Below the pieces are notes generated by a model, which saw only the letters and a program-made list of their open reading frames with translations, was not told the origin of the DNA and did no database searches. From positions 1 through 64,000 of the forward strand of contig CAMLLO010000003.1 in NCBI GenBank assembly GCA_946480915.1: a DNA stretch of 64,000 nucleotides. The letters run 5' to 3'. Below are positions 44,103-53,522 of the stretch, piece by piece. Origin of the DNA: an uncultured Sphingobacteriaceae bacterium. Its GTDB lineage: Bacteria > Bacteroidota > Bacteroidia > Sphingobacteriales > Sphingobacteriaceae. Each line of letters opens with the position of its first letter. The stretch's first letter is position 1. Both the position numbers and the translations under genes were made by a program.

Positions 44103-45404
44103 ATGATAGAGAAACTGATTGCATTTTCATTACGCAACAGGTTTTTAGTTCTCCTTTGTTCGGCGGCCATATTTGTATGGGGAATCTATTCTGTAAAAAC
44201 CAGTAAAATTGATGCCATTCCGGATTTGTCCGAAAATCAGGTAATTGTGTTTACCGAATGGATGGGGCGCAGTCCGCAGCTTATCGAAGACCAAATTACC
44301 TATCCACTGGTTACTAATTTGCAAGGTATTCCCAAGGTGAAGTATGTTAGGGCCAGTTCCATGTTTGGAATGAGTTTTATCTATATCATTTTTGAAGATG
44401 ATACCGATACCTATTGGGCCCGATCGCGCGTTTTGGAACGCCTTAGCTCCCTCGGTACTGCCTTACCTGCAGGGGTAAAGCCCACAATGGGGCCCGATGG
44501 AACCGGTGTGGGACATGTTTTGTGGTATACTCTGGATGCGCCCGGAATGGATTTGGGAGAACAGCGCGCCGTTCAGGATTGGTACATAAAATTCGCCCTG
44601 CAAAATGTGAAAGGAATAAGTGAAATCGCCTCTTTCGGCGGATTTCAAAAACAGTATCAAATAAGTATTGACCCCAATAAATTAAGCTATTACAAACTTG
44701 GCTTGTCAGATGTGATGCGCTCGGTAAACTCGAACAATAACGAAGCGGGGGGCAGGAAGTTTGAAATGAGCGATATCGGGTACATCATAAAAACTACCGG
44801 ATACCTGAAATCTATTGAGGAGATTGAAAATCTATCAATTAAAACGCGCAACTCAATTCCTGTACGGATTAAAGATGTGGCTTCTGTAGAAATGTCGGGC
44901 GAAAGCCGCCTGGGTATTTTTGATTATAACGGCCAGGGCGAAGCCGTAGGCGGAATTGCTGTTTTGCGGTACGGAGAAAATGCTGATGAAGTAATTGGTC
45001 GACTGAAAAATAAAATGAAAGAGGTGAGCAAGGGCTTACCTGCGGGACTAAAGTTTAACATTGTTTACGACAGGGGCGAACTGATCGAAGAATCGATTTC
45101 GTCTATAAAAACGACTTTAATCGAAGAGATGATAGTCGTTTCACTCATCGTACTACTATTCCTTCTGCATTGGAGAAGTGCTATCAGTATTATTATTCAA
45201 ATCCCTATTACCATTGCTGCCAGCTTTATCGTATTGAACGCGTTCGACATCAGTTCAAACATCATGTCTTTAACTGGGATTGCCCTTGCCATAGGGGTAA
45301 TTGTTGACAATGGAATTATAATGGCCGAGAATGCATACCGGCATCTTGCAGTAAGACAGGCGGAGTTAACTGCTTTGCAGAAAGGAGAAACTAATGTTAA
45401 ATAA
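44103..45404 (+). CDS. cusA: CusA/CzcA-type RND efflux pump, N-terminal half
   Basis: 433 aa covering the first half of a heavy-metal RND permease: helix 1 (~13-31), IDAIPDLSENQVIVFTEW, porter subdomains PN1/PN2 with FGMSFIYIIFEDDTDTYWAR, then helices 2-4 (~343-415), ending with the proton-relay segment GVIVDNGIIMAENAYRHL. It then stops at TAA in the TM4-TM5 cytoplasmic loop (GETNVK). The rest of the pump begins in another frame 11 bases before this stop, at an ATG preceded by a good GGAG site. Together the two genes make ~1080 aa, a normal CusA length. Substrate probably Cu/Ag from context. Confidence 0.88.
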   Translation: MIEKLIAFSLRNRFLVLLCSAAIFVWGIYSVKTSKIDAIPDLSENQVIVFTEWMGRSPQLIEDQITYPLVTNLQGIPKVKYVRASSMFGMSFIYIIFEDDTDTYWARSRVLERLSSLGTALPAGVKPTMGPDGTGVGHVLWYTLDAPGMDLGEQRAVQDWYIKFALQNVKGISEIASFGGFQKQYQISIDPNKLSYYKLGLSDVMRSVNSNNNEAGGRKFEMSDIGYIIKTTGYLKSIEEIENLSIKTRNSIPVRIKDVASVEMSGESRLGIFDYNGQGEAVGGIAVLRYGENADEVIGRLKNKMKEVSKGLPAGLKFNIVYDRGELIEESISSIKTTLIEEMIVVSLIVLLFLLHWRSAISIIIQIPITIAASFIVLNAFDISSNIMSLTGIALAIGVIVDNGIIMAENAYRHLAVRQAELTALQKGETNVK

Positions 45405-47337
45405 GTTTAGCAAATACTTTGCTCGTAATAAAAAAGAGAACTATGTGAGACTTTCTGATGAAGAGCGTTTGCAAATCATTGAAAAATCTTCAAAACAGGT
45501 ATCTCGCGGAGTTTTTTATTCTACCGTAATAATTATCACCTCATTTCTACCGGTTTTTTTATTAACCGGCCAGGAGGGTAAGCTTTTTCATCCGCTGGCA
45601 TACACCAAAACCTTCATTTTGATGATTGATGCTTTGCTGGTGGTAACGCTTGCACCGGTTCTGATTTCATTTTTTATGAAAGGACGCTTTCGCATGGAAT
45701 ATGAAAATCCCATTAACCGAAAACTGGAAAGCTTTTATGAGCCATTAATCCGTACTTGTATAAAACATCGCAAAACTACTATAGGCATAAATATTCTAGC
45801 CGTTCTTATTAGCATTCCATTGCTTATGAGTATGGGCAGAGAGTTTATGCCGCCGTTGGATGAACAGTCGATTTTGTTTATGCCAGTTACTTTGCCCGAT
45901 GTTTCCAATGCAGAAATCAAACGAATTCTACAGGTACAAGATCGAATCATAAAATCTGTTCCCGAAGTAGATAAAGTTTTAGGGAAAGCGGGACGTGCGA
46001 GTACAGCTACCGATAACTCGCCTATCAGCATGATAGAAACCATGATTTCATTGAAGCCAAAGAGCGAATGGCGGCCGGGCCTTACAAAAAAAGATCTGAT
46101 CAAGGAACTGGATCAAAAGCTTCAGATTCCCGGTGTGGTAAATGGCTGGACACAGCCTATTATTAACCGGATAAATATGCTTTCAACGGGTATTCGCACA
46201 GATGTGGGGGTTAAAGTTTACGGACAGGATTTACAGCAAATAGACAAAGTGTCAAAGCAGGTGCACTCCCTTTTACAAGGTATCGATGGCGTGAAGGATA
46301 TTTACGTAGAACCCGTTACAGGGGGTAAATATCTGGAGATCGATATTCAACGAGATCAGTTGGAGCGCTACGGTTTAACTGTTGAAGATGTAAATTCTAC
46401 TGTTGAAACCGCTATCGGAGGCGCTCCATTCGCGACAACAGTAGAGGGGCGTCGCCGGTTTAACATCAGTCTGCGGTTAGGACAGGATTATCGTAACAGT
46501 ATCGAACGCTTAAAACGGATTCCCTTGAATTCCCCTGATGCGGGAGTAGTTCCGCTTTCGTCTGTTACCGAGATCCGTTTTGTAAATGGTCCGCCCATGA
46601 TTACTTCCGAAAACGCCATTTTACGAGGGGCGGTAATGTTTAACGTTCGCGACAGAGATTTGGGGAATACGGTTCAGGAAGCGATTTTAAAGCTTAACAA
46701 GCAGCTTCAATTACCGAATGGTGCTTTCATAGAATGGAGTGGTCAGTATGAAAACTTAATTCGTGGACAGCAGACATTGGTTTTCATCGCTCCTATTGTT
46801 CTATTGATCATTTTCTTATCTCTTTATCTCGCTTTTAAATCCTTACGGGAAGCCTTTTTGAGTTTGATAACCATTCCATTTGCATTGATCGGTGGCGCCT
46901 ACCTTGTTTACTTCTGGGGCGTGAATCTTTCGGTAGCAGTAGCTGTTGGGTTCATTGCTTTGTTTGGTATTGCAGTAGAAACCGGAGTTGTGATGGTAAT
47001 ATATTTAAATGATGCTATGAGCCGGCTGGTAGCTTTGAAAGGAAATTCCAGAGATACGATCACCAACGACGACCTTAGGGAATATGTGATTGCCGGCGCT
47101 GCAAAACGTCTTCGTCCAAAGATTATGACGGTTTGCGTAGCCCTGTTCGGACTAATTCCGGTGCTGTGGTCGCAGGGAGTGGGAAGTGATGTAATGCAGC
47201 CAATTGTGCTGCCTATGATTGGCGGGGTATTGACTTCTTCCATCCATATTTTGATTGTTACACCACTTATATTTTTAATGACAAAAGAATACGAATTGAA
47301 CAAATTTGGAAAAATGGAGGTGCACAATGGACATTAA
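45394..47337 (+). CDS. cusA: CusA/CzcA-type RND efflux pump, C-terminal half
   Basis: 647 aa starting MLNKFSKYFARNKKENYV, a basic cytoplasmic lead-in, then IEKSSKQVSRGVFYSTV and helix 5 (IIITSFLPVFLLTGQEGKLF), helix 6, porter domains PC1/PC2 (MGREFMPPLDEQSILFMP, STGIRTDVGVKVYG), and helices 7-12 (LVYFWGVNLSVAVAVGFIALF onward) ending near the TolC start. AAAGGAGAAACTAATG gives a clear SD, so translation should restart here after the first half. Residues needed for metal transport in CusA (such as the Met triad) would lie in PC1/PC2; I could not confirm them individually. Confidence 0.88.
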   Translation: MLNKFSKYFARNKKENYVRLSDEERLQIIEKSSKQVSRGVFYSTVIIITSFLPVFLLTGQEGKLFHPLAYTKTFILMIDALLVVTLAPVLISFFMKGRFRMEYENPINRKLESFYEPLIRTCIKHRKTTIGINILAVLISIPLLMSMGREFMPPLDEQSILFMPVTLPDVSNAEIKRILQVQDRIIKSVPEVDKVLGKAGRASTATDNSPISMIETMISLKPKSEWRPGLTKKDLIKELDQKLQIPGVVNGWTQPIINRINMLSTGIRTDVGVKVYGQDLQQIDKVSKQVHSLLQGIDGVKDIYVEPVTGGKYLEIDIQRDQLERYGLTVEDVNSTVETAIGGAPFATTVEGRRRFNISLRLGQDYRNSIERLKRIPLNSPDAGVVPLSSVTEIRFVNGPPMITSENAILRGAVMFNVRDRDLGNTVQEAILKLNKQLQLPNGAFIEWSGQYENLIRGQQTLVFIAPIVLLIIFLSLYLAFKSLREAFLSLITIPFALIGGAYLVYFWGVNLSVAVAVGFIALFGIAVETGVVMVIYLNDAMSRLVALKGNSRDTITNDDLREYVIAGAAKRLRPKIMTVCVALFGLIPVLWSQGVGSDVMQPIVLPMIGGVLTSSIHILIVTPLIFLMTKEYELNKFGKMEVHNGH

Positions 47338-48796
47338 GAGAATTAGGTCATTAGTTTATAGTTCATTAGTTTATAGTTCAATAGTAAGTTTAGTTAAGGC
47401 GCTTAATCTCGCCTTATGTTTCCCTTTTTCTTTGGGGCGAAGTGTTGGGGATGAGGGGTATTCGTATTCATCTCAAAGTCCCCTCACCCTTAATCCCTCT
47501 CCCCGGGGAGAGGGGGTTGGCGCTTTATGCAAGAAACTTTATGAGGGAATCTCTTTAAAGCCTGGTCTTTCTTTGATTGTGTTGTGTATGCTTAGTCTCA
47601 ATATTTCAGCGCAGCAAGGCATGAGCCTGCCGGAAATACTGAAAGAAATTGAAGCGAACAATCCATCTCTCAAAACATATGAATATCAGGCGAAAAGTCA
47701 GGAAGCAAAGGTCGAGGGTGCGGGCGCATGGATGCCACCAATGATAGGGGCGGGAACCTTTATGACGCCTTACCCCGGTCAGGGCATGATTGAAGAAGGC
47801 GATAAAGGCGCTCTTATGATTTCTGCAGAGCAGGATATTCCCAATCCCGCTAAGGTAAAGGCACGGAGAGAATATCTCAATACTTTGGCGGAAACCTATA
47901 CCCTGGGCCGGTCTGAGCGTTTTAATGAATTGCGAAGCAGGGCGAGACAGCTTTATTTCGATTTAATCATAGCATCTAAAAAGCAAAAGTTTCAACGCGA
48001 GAACAAGCAGATCATGCAAACAATGAAAAAGCTTGCAGATATTCGCTATCCCTATAACCAGGGAAAACTGAATGAGGTTTTTAAGGCAGAAGGTCGGCTT
48101 GCTGAAGCAGATAATATGTTGCTAATGACCGAGGGACGGATCAAATCGGATAAAATGGTATTAAATGCCTTGATGAACCGCCCTGCGACCGCATTATTGG
48201 AAATTGATACCACTTTGAAAGTGTCGTTTACTCCCCTCGCTGGTCTCGATTCAACCTATTTGGTCGATGTGCGCAGCGATCTGCGACATATGCAGCATAA
48301 TATTCATTCGATGCAGGCAAATATTAATCAAATGCGGCAGCAGGCAAAGCCCGATTTTCGAATCCGCTTCGATCATGCAGCCAATTATTCGGCGATGATG
48401 CCAAGTCAGTTTACCCTTATGGGGATGCTCTCCATCCCAATCGTTCCATGGTCATCAAAAATGTACAAATCGGAAATTAAATCGATGAATTTTGAAATTG
48501 ATGCCATGCGTCAGCAAACTGAAGGAATGGTTACAGAAATGCTTGCCATGGCTAAATCTATGTCGGTCGAACTCACATCGATGGAGCAGCAGCTTAAAGG
48601 ATATGAAACGAGGATATTGCCCGCTTTGAAGAAGAGCCTTGATGTTTCGATGCTTTCTTACCAGGAGAATAAAATGGATTTGAGCGAAGTGATTATCAGC
48701 TGGGAAGCACTGAACATGACCCAGATGAATTACCTGGATGCTTTGCAGCGATATTATAAAATGATTACAGATTATGAAAAGAGCATTGAAAGATAA
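47327..48796 (+). CDS. TolC/CusC-family outer-membrane efflux protein with repeat-containing leader
   Basis: 489 aa. The ATG at 47327 has a GGAGG site and overlaps the pump stop by 11 bases. The mature part (from ~SAQQGMSLPEILKEIEANNP) has the two helical-hairpin repeats of TolC proteins (SARAR-type QARELYFDLI-like helices; LPALKKSLDVSMLSYQENKM). The first ~80 residues are odd: short direct repeats (SLVYSSLVYSS) and SPLTLNPSPRGEGVGAL, the translation of a common palindromic intergenic repeat, come before a normal signal sequence LSLIVLCMLSLNISAQ. The insertion keeps the frame. Export with such a long leader is uncertain; an internal start at a later codon cannot be excluded. Confidence 0.82.
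   Translation: MDIKRIRSLVYSSLVYSSIVSLVKALNLALCFPFSLGRSVGDEGYSYSSQSPLTLNPSPRGEGVGALCKKLYEGISLKPGLSLIVLCMLSLNISAQQGMSLPEILKEIEANNPSLKTYEYQAKSQEAKVEGAGAWMPPMIGAGTFMTPYPGQGMIEEGDKGALMISAEQDIPNPAKVKARREYLNTLAETYTLGRSERFNELRSRARQLYFDLIIASKKQKFQRENKQIMQTMKKLADIRYPYNQGKLNEVFKAEGRLAEADNMLLMTEGRIKSDKMVLNALMNRPATALLEIDTTLKVSFTPLAGLDSTYLVDVRSDLRHMQHNIHSMQANINQMRQQAKPDFRIRFDHAANYSAMMPSQFTLMGMLSIPIVPWSSKMYKSEIKSMNFEIDAMRQQTEGMVTEMLAMAKSMSVELTSMEQQLKGYETRILPALKKSLDVSMLSYQENKMDLSEVIISWEALNMTQMNYLDALQRYYKMITDYEKSIER
47346..47530 (+). repeat. Intergenic-type repeats inserted in the TolC leader
   Basis: Tandem copies of TCATTAGTTTATAGT (from ~47350) are followed by a palindromic element at ~47480-47525, whose core is CCCTCTCCCCGGGGAGAGGG (47497-47516). 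Both types are usually found between genes; here they lie within the start of the outer-membrane factor gene. Confidence 0.75.
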
Positions 48797-50102
48797 ATCT
48801 GCATTCACCATGATTTGCTTTGTGTTACTCTTGCTTTTTAGTTGTAGAGATAAAGCACACCAAGACGATACAAATTCAGCGACGAAATATACCTGTCCTA
48901 TGCATCCACAAATTATTTCGGATAAGCCGGGTACCTGTCCCATTTGCCATATGGAGCTGGTTCCGCTAAAGGCAGCGGCTTCGCATAATGTTGCCGACAC
49001 GAGTCTTGAAAGTTTAGTCAAACCCACCAATCAACTGGTACTTTCTGAAATTAGAACTGTGAAACCATCAGAAGGGGTGCGCACAGCAGATGTAAGAATC
49101 CAGGGAATTATAAATTACGATTCCAATAATCGGAACGTTATTTCGAGTCGGGTAGGCGGGAGGATTGAGCGATTGTACGTTAAATATAACTATCAAAGCG
49201 TCAGCAAGGGGCAAAAGCTGATGGATATTTATAGTCCTGATTTAGCGAATGCACAACAAGAACTGCTTTACCTGAAGAATAGCGGCGACAAAAACCTTTT
49301 AGACGCGGCAAAAATGAAGTTGCGCTTACTTGGAGCTTCTGACCAACAAATTAATACCCTGCTCAGAACTGGAAAGCTGGACTATACCTTTTCCGTTTAT
49401 AGTCCGTATTCCGGCTATGTATCCGAACAATCGGGAGCAGTAGCTGCCGAGACTGCATATAGCTCTGGTACAGTGATTACTGAAAGTTCGGGTTCTTCGA
49501 TGGGCGAAATGGGTGGAAATAGTGCTTCTGTTGCATCAAAATTGCCGACGGTTAAAACAAACTCGCCTCTGCAATTGCGGGAGGGGCAATATATTAGCCA
49601 AGGGCAAAAAATATTCGACCTTATAAAGGCTTCTTCAGTCTGGGCCGAGTTTTTTGCCAGCGCCGAACAGTTGAACTATTTGAAGCGCGAAACTCCTGTG
49701 CAGGTAACTGCGCTTGATAACCCGGCACAAAGTACTCTATCCAAAATCAGCCTGATCCAGCCTTATTACAGCGAGGGCGCTACATTTTCTCTGGTAAGAT
49801 CGAAAGTAAATAATTCGGGCAAGCAATGGAAGGTAGGACAGCTGGTCGAAGTTAAAACAGATGTGGATAGTAAATTTGGGAGCTGGCTTCCCCGAAGTTC
49901 AGTTCTGCACTTGGGGTCGAAGTATGTCGCTTTTGTAAAGAATGAGGGACATTTCATTCCTGTTTATGTAAGAATAACCGAACGGAGAGGCGACTGGGTG
50001 GAGATTGGCGAAAGCTTGCCGAAAGATGCGAATGTTGCAGTAAATGCCTGGTTTTTGGTAGACAGTGAGAGTTTTGTGAAGGTAGATAGTTTGAAGATGT
50101 AG
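48774..50102 (+). CDS. CusB-type RND adaptor with metal-binding head (first copy)
   Basis: 442 aa. A lipoprotein signal (MICFVLLLLFSCRDK) is followed by a heavy-metal-binding domain YTCPMHPQIISDKPGTCPIC. The adaptor core comes next: barrel-sandwich (RIQGIINYDSNNRNVISSR, RLYVKYNYQSVSKGQKLMDI), alpha-hairpin (DLANAQQELLYLKNSG) and beta-barrel (SVWAEFFASAEQLNYLKR). It overlaps the end of the TolC gene by 23 bases. The adaptor bridges CusA and the outer-membrane channel and may hand over Cu+/Ag+. Confidence 0.9.
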   Translation: MKRALKDKSAFTMICFVLLLLFSCRDKAHQDDTNSATKYTCPMHPQIISDKPGTCPICHMELVPLKAAASHNVADTSLESLVKPTNQLVLSEIRTVKPSEGVRTADVRIQGIINYDSNNRNVISSRVGGRIERLYVKYNYQSVSKGQKLMDIYSPDLANAQQELLYLKNSGDKNLLDAAKMKLRLLGASDQQINTLLRTGKLDYTFSVYSPYSGYVSEQSGAVAAETAYSSGTVITESSGSSMGEMGGNSASVASKLPTVKTNSPLQLREGQYISQGQKIFDLIKASSVWAEFFASAEQLNYLKRETPVQVTALDNPAQSTLSKISLIQPYYSEGATFSLVRSKVNNSGKQWKVGQLVEVKTDVDSKFGSWLPRSSVLHLGSKYVAFVKNEGHFIPVYVRITERRGDWVEIGESLPKDANVAVNAWFLVDSESFVKVDSLKM

Positions 50103-50176
50103 GCGTTTGTATGCAAAAGTCGATATATATATTTAAACACATCATGGCTGTAGCAATGATTATTAAATAGATTGAA

Positions 50177-51379
50177 ATGAAATTTAAAAAATTAAATATT
50201 CTTGGATTCCTGTTTTTGTGTATAGCGGTATTATGGCTCCCCGCTTGCGGCGGCGACAATCATTCAGGCGACCACCAGAAAGCTAAAACTGAGGCAAAAT
50301 ACACATGCCCCATGCATCCACAAATAGTACAAAGCCACCCGGGAAACTGCCCGATTTGCGGCATGGAGCTAGTCCTGATGAAAGATACAGGAAAGGAAAT
50401 GTCGCTTATGCTAAACGAAAGTCAGATTCAATTGGCCAATATACAGACCATTAAAGTGGGCTCCTCGAACTTCAATACGTCGAAGATCCTGAATGGCCGC
50501 ATCGTAACAAACCCTATGCAAACCGAATTGATATCAAGCCGTATGGCGGGCCGCATCGAACAGCTTTTTGTTAAAGAAACCGGAAGGAAGATCATAAAAG
50601 GCGAGCCCCTGTTCAAGGTTTACAGTGAGCAGTTACAAGTATTGCAGCAAGATTATTTGCTGCAGATAAAACAGGTGGCGGCTTTTCCGGGAGAAAAAAT
50701 ATATCAGTCTTTAAGGGAGGCTGCTCGAAATAAGTTAAAACTATTCGGGTACTCTGATGCTCAGATTAGTGCTTTGGCTAAGCGAAACCGTGTGTCGCCA
50801 TTGGTTACCATGTATGCTTCAGCATCGGGAATCGTTAATGAAATTAACGTATCAGAGGGACAGTACATCCCGGAAGGAAGTCCGGTTCTACGTTTAGAGA
50901 ATTATGATCGTTTATGGATCGAAGCAGATGTTTATCCTTCAGAAATTAATCAGGTCGCTCTTGGATCAAACCTAAAAGTCGTTGTAAATGGATTATCAGA
51001 TTTAAGCCAAAATGCAAAGGTCGACTTTATCAGTCCCGCTTTAGATCCTTCAACTCAACGTTTAACTATTCGTGCGTCTATTGATAATTCTGCAGGTAAA
51101 ATCCAGCCTGGTATGCAGGCAAATGTATATTTATCTACCGGAAATGTTTCAAATGTTGTTAGTTTACCAATAGAATCTGTACTTCGGGATGAAAATGGAG
51201 CCTACGTTTGGATAAAAACCGCTGCAAATTCTTTCACCTCCCGGCAAGTTATTACCGGGGCAGAAGATGCAAACAATATAATTATTACGTCAGGAATTTC
51301 TGGCGGCGAAGAAATAGTCACAAGAGGTGCATATTTGCTGCATAGCGAGCTGACTCTGAAACGAGGAACAAGTCTTTAA
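50177..51379 (+). CDS. CusB-type RND adaptor with metal-binding head (second copy)
   Basis: 400 aa with a lipoprotein signal (FLCIAVLWLPACGGD) and a near-identical metal-binding motif YTCPMHPQIVQSHPGNCPIC. The adaptor body includes RIEQLFVKETGRKIIKGEPL, YSEQLQVLQQDYLLQIKQ and DRLWIEADVYPSEINQV, ending GAYLLHSELTLKRGTSL. It is shorter than the first copy and shares only family-level similarity. Two adaptors for one pump suggest either different partner stoichiometry or a pump-specific pair; inference only. Confidence 0.9.
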   Translation: MKFKKLNILGFLFLCIAVLWLPACGGDNHSGDHQKAKTEAKYTCPMHPQIVQSHPGNCPICGMELVLMKDTGKEMSLMLNESQIQLANIQTIKVGSSNFNTSKILNGRIVTNPMQTELISSRMAGRIEQLFVKETGRKIIKGEPLFKVYSEQLQVLQQDYLLQIKQVAAFPGEKIYQSLREAARNKLKLFGYSDAQISALAKRNRVSPLVTMYASASGIVNEINVSEGQYIPEGSPVLRLENYDRLWIEADVYPSEINQVALGSNLKVVVNGLSDLSQNAKVDFISPALDPSTQRLTIRASIDNSAGKIQPGMQANVYLSTGNVSNVVSLPIESVLRDENGAYVWIKTAANSFTSRQVITGAEDANNIIITSGISGGEEIVTRGAYLLHSELTLKRGTSL

Positions 51380-51398
51380 ATAAGTATAAACTAATAGT

Positions 51399-51932
51399 AT
51401 GAAAATGAACACAATCCTAATTAGCAGTCTGGCTGTGCTTTTTGCAGTGTCAACCGCATGTCAATCAGAAACAACAAACAAAACTGCTACAGAACAACAC
51501 GACGATCATGAGCAGGAAACTGCAGTAGTCGAAGCAGGTAATCCTGAATTTAAAGATGAATCGTCAAATGCCGTTTATCAGCATTACATTCATCTAAAAA
51601 CGGCCTTGGTTAATTCTGATGTTAAAGAAGCTCAGGCCGGGGCATTGGCTTTAAAAGCAGCATTAACTAGTGTCGGCAGCAAGAAAGGCGCAGATGTTGC
51701 TTCTAAAATCGCCGCTTCTTCCGATATTAAACAACAACGCAATGACTTGAATGCCTTAACCATCGAGGTTGAAACGGTGATTAAAAAAACAGGACTTAAA
51801 TCGGGGAAAATCTACAAGCAATATTGCCCGATGGCAGATGCATATTGGTTAGCCAGCGAAAAAGAGATTAGGAATCCGTATTATGGTAATGATATGTTGA
51901 ATTGCGGAGAAGTTAAGGGAGAAATAAAATAA
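51399..51932 (+). CDS. DUF3347 lipoprotein of the metal-efflux operon
   Basis: 177 aa with lipoprotein signal (LAVLFAVSTACQSE), a His/Asp-rich linker (EQHDDHEQE) that could bind metal, and a DUF3347 domain: VYQHYIHLKTALVNSDVKEA, LNALTIEVETVIKKTGLKSG, and a C-terminal QYCPMADAYWLASEKEIRNP with Cys and Met resembling a metal ligand set. The protein ends NDMLNCGEVKGEIK. DUF3347 proteins are regularly linked to Cus-type systems. It is the last gene of the operon before a terminator. Confidence 0.85.
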   Translation: MKMNTILISSLAVLFAVSTACQSETTNKTATEQHDDHEQETAVVEAGNPEFKDESSNAVYQHYIHLKTALVNSDVKEAQAGALALKAALTSVGSKKGADVASKIAASSDIKQQRNDLNALTIEVETVIKKTGLKSGKIYKQYCPMADAYWLASEKEIRNPYYGNDMLNCGEVKGEIK

Positions 51933-51937
51933 TCGGA

Positions 51938-51970
51938 AAAGTCCCGGAAAGCTCAGCATTCCGGGACTTT
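51938..51970. terminator. Terminator after the metal-efflux operon
   Basis: Arms AAAGTCCCGGA and TCCGGGACTTT form an 11-bp perfect stem around an 11-base loop, six bases after the last stop codon. It can act in either direction. Confidence 0.88.
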
Positions 51971-52431
51971 ATTGATGATTCATCACAATTCATTCACTTA
52001 CTGTTTTCTGGACGCGATGGAAACATAGGATCTGTTAAATATCAGGCCTGTAATAGCAAGAGCTCCTCCTCATCGACATACAATGTGAAAATTCTTACAT
52101 GCTGAAAATATTCTATTCTTTAACCTCTTAGCCATTCAACCACCAAACTGAGAATGTTAAACATATGTTAAATGATCCGCGAAGTATTGAATTCCTATGC
52201 ATCCCTGCGAAGACAGAATCAGACTGGATACATTAAAACAAGAACACATTTTGCCAGTTTTCTAGCTCGAAAAGAGCCTAATATTCTTTCAATTTTTTTT
52301 TCATGTACATAAAAGGCCGGCATACAAATTGCGGGCTTAACAGGCCTTAAACATGACAGTCCATGACAGATGTAAGCCCTTACTTTTCTATTTTTAGAGC
52401 CTATTAACTTTAAACAAATAAACCTCAGTAC
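51971..52431. other. Intergenic region upstream of the rhamnose operon
   Basis: About 460 bp without a convincing gene; a 72-codon minus-strand frame at 52219-52437 looks incidental. No clear repeat or regulator was seen. The promoter of rhaT presumably lies in the AT-rich last 60 bp. Confidence 0.5.
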
Positions 52432-53505
52432 ATGCAAGCAATTTTAGGTGTTATTTTTCACTTTATCGGCGGATTCGCCTCAGGTAGTTTTTACATTCCT
52501 TACAAAAAGGTAAAAGGTTGGGCATGGGAAAGTTACTGGATCGTGGGTGGAATTTTCTCTTGGTTTATTGTACCTCCATTAGCTGCATATTTAACAATTC
52601 CCGGCTATTTGGATATCATAAAAAATACTGATGGTGGCATATTAGGTCTTACCTATTTCTTCGGGGTTTTATGGGGAATTGGAGGCTTAACCTATGGTCT
52701 GGGTGTTCGGTATTTGGGCGTGGCCCTGGGTAGTTCTATTATATTAGGACTTTGTTCTGTTTTCGGTGCACTTATCCCTTCTATTTATTATGATTTCAAC
52801 CCGAGTCCGGGAAAAGATACATTCACCGACCTGATTAGTTCAACATGGGGACAGATGGTGCTGATTGGCGTTTTGGTATGTGTAATCGGAATAATCATTT
52901 GCGGTAAAGCCGGTTCGATGAAGGAGAAAGATCTGGCCGCAGAAAATAAGGCAAATAATATTGAATTTAAAATTGGCTTAGGTCTTTTTGTATCTATTGT
53001 TTCAGGTATCCTTAGCGCTTGTTTTGCCTTTGGTATAGATGCGGGAAAAGATATGGCTCATATTGCCAATGATGTGTGGAAAGCTGCTAACCCTGGTGAA
53101 GGTGAATTCTTGTTCCAGAATAATGTTACCTATGTGGTTATTCTTTGGGGTGGTTTAACAACAAACCTAATCTGGTGTATGATACTGAATGCACGTAACA
53201 AAACGTTCTCCGATTACGGTAATAAGAAGGTTCCGCTTCTTAAGAATTATTTATTCTCAGCGCTAGCTGGTACAACCTGGTTCCTGCAGTTCTTCTTCTA
53301 CGGTATGGGCGAAAGTAAACTGGGTAACGGGCCAAGTTCGTGGATCTTACACATGGCCTTTATAATCCTTGTGGCAAACACATGGGGTTTGGCGTTAAAT
53401 GAATGGAAAGGCGTACGTAAAGCTACGCTAACAACAGTAATAGTAGGTATTATCGCTATAATTCTCTCAATTTTAATTGTAGGATATGGCAACTCATTAA
53501 AATAA
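52432..53505 (+). CDS. rhaT: L-rhamnose/proton symporter
   Basis: 357 aa with about ten membrane helices. The RhaT signature is clear by eye: GVIFHFIGGFASGSFYIPYK at the N-terminus (QAxxFxxxK-type entry), then WAWESYWIVGGIFSWFIVPP and LGVALGSSIILGLCSVFGAL, with FQNNVTYVVILWGGLTTN later. It imports L-rhamnose with H+. It heads the rhamnose operon, with 17 bp to the aldolase gene. Confidence 0.93.
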   Translation: MQAILGVIFHFIGGFASGSFYIPYKKVKGWAWESYWIVGGIFSWFIVPPLAAYLTIPGYLDIIKNTDGGILGLTYFFGVLWGIGGLTYGLGVRYLGVALGSSIILGLCSVFGALIPSIYYDFNPSPGKDTFTDLISSTWGQMVLIGVLVCVIGIIICGKAGSMKEKDLAAENKANNIEFKIGLGLFVSIVSGILSACFAFGIDAGKDMAHIANDVWKAANPGEGEFLFQNNVTYVVILWGGLTTNLIWCMILNARNKTFSDYGNKKVPLLKNYLFSALAGTTWFLQFFFYGMGESKLGNGPSSWILHMAFIILVANTWGLALNEWKGVRKATLTTVIVGIIAIILSILIVGYGNSLK

Positions 53506-53522
53506 AAGTTAAAATTTAATTT

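Noticed and set aside
45394..45404. CusA as a pseudogene
   Set aside because: Good ribosome site, preserved domains and a loop-located break favour a functional split.
52219..52437. 72-codon minus-strand frame before rhaT
   Set aside because: No family pattern; it overlaps the likely rhaT promoter and start.
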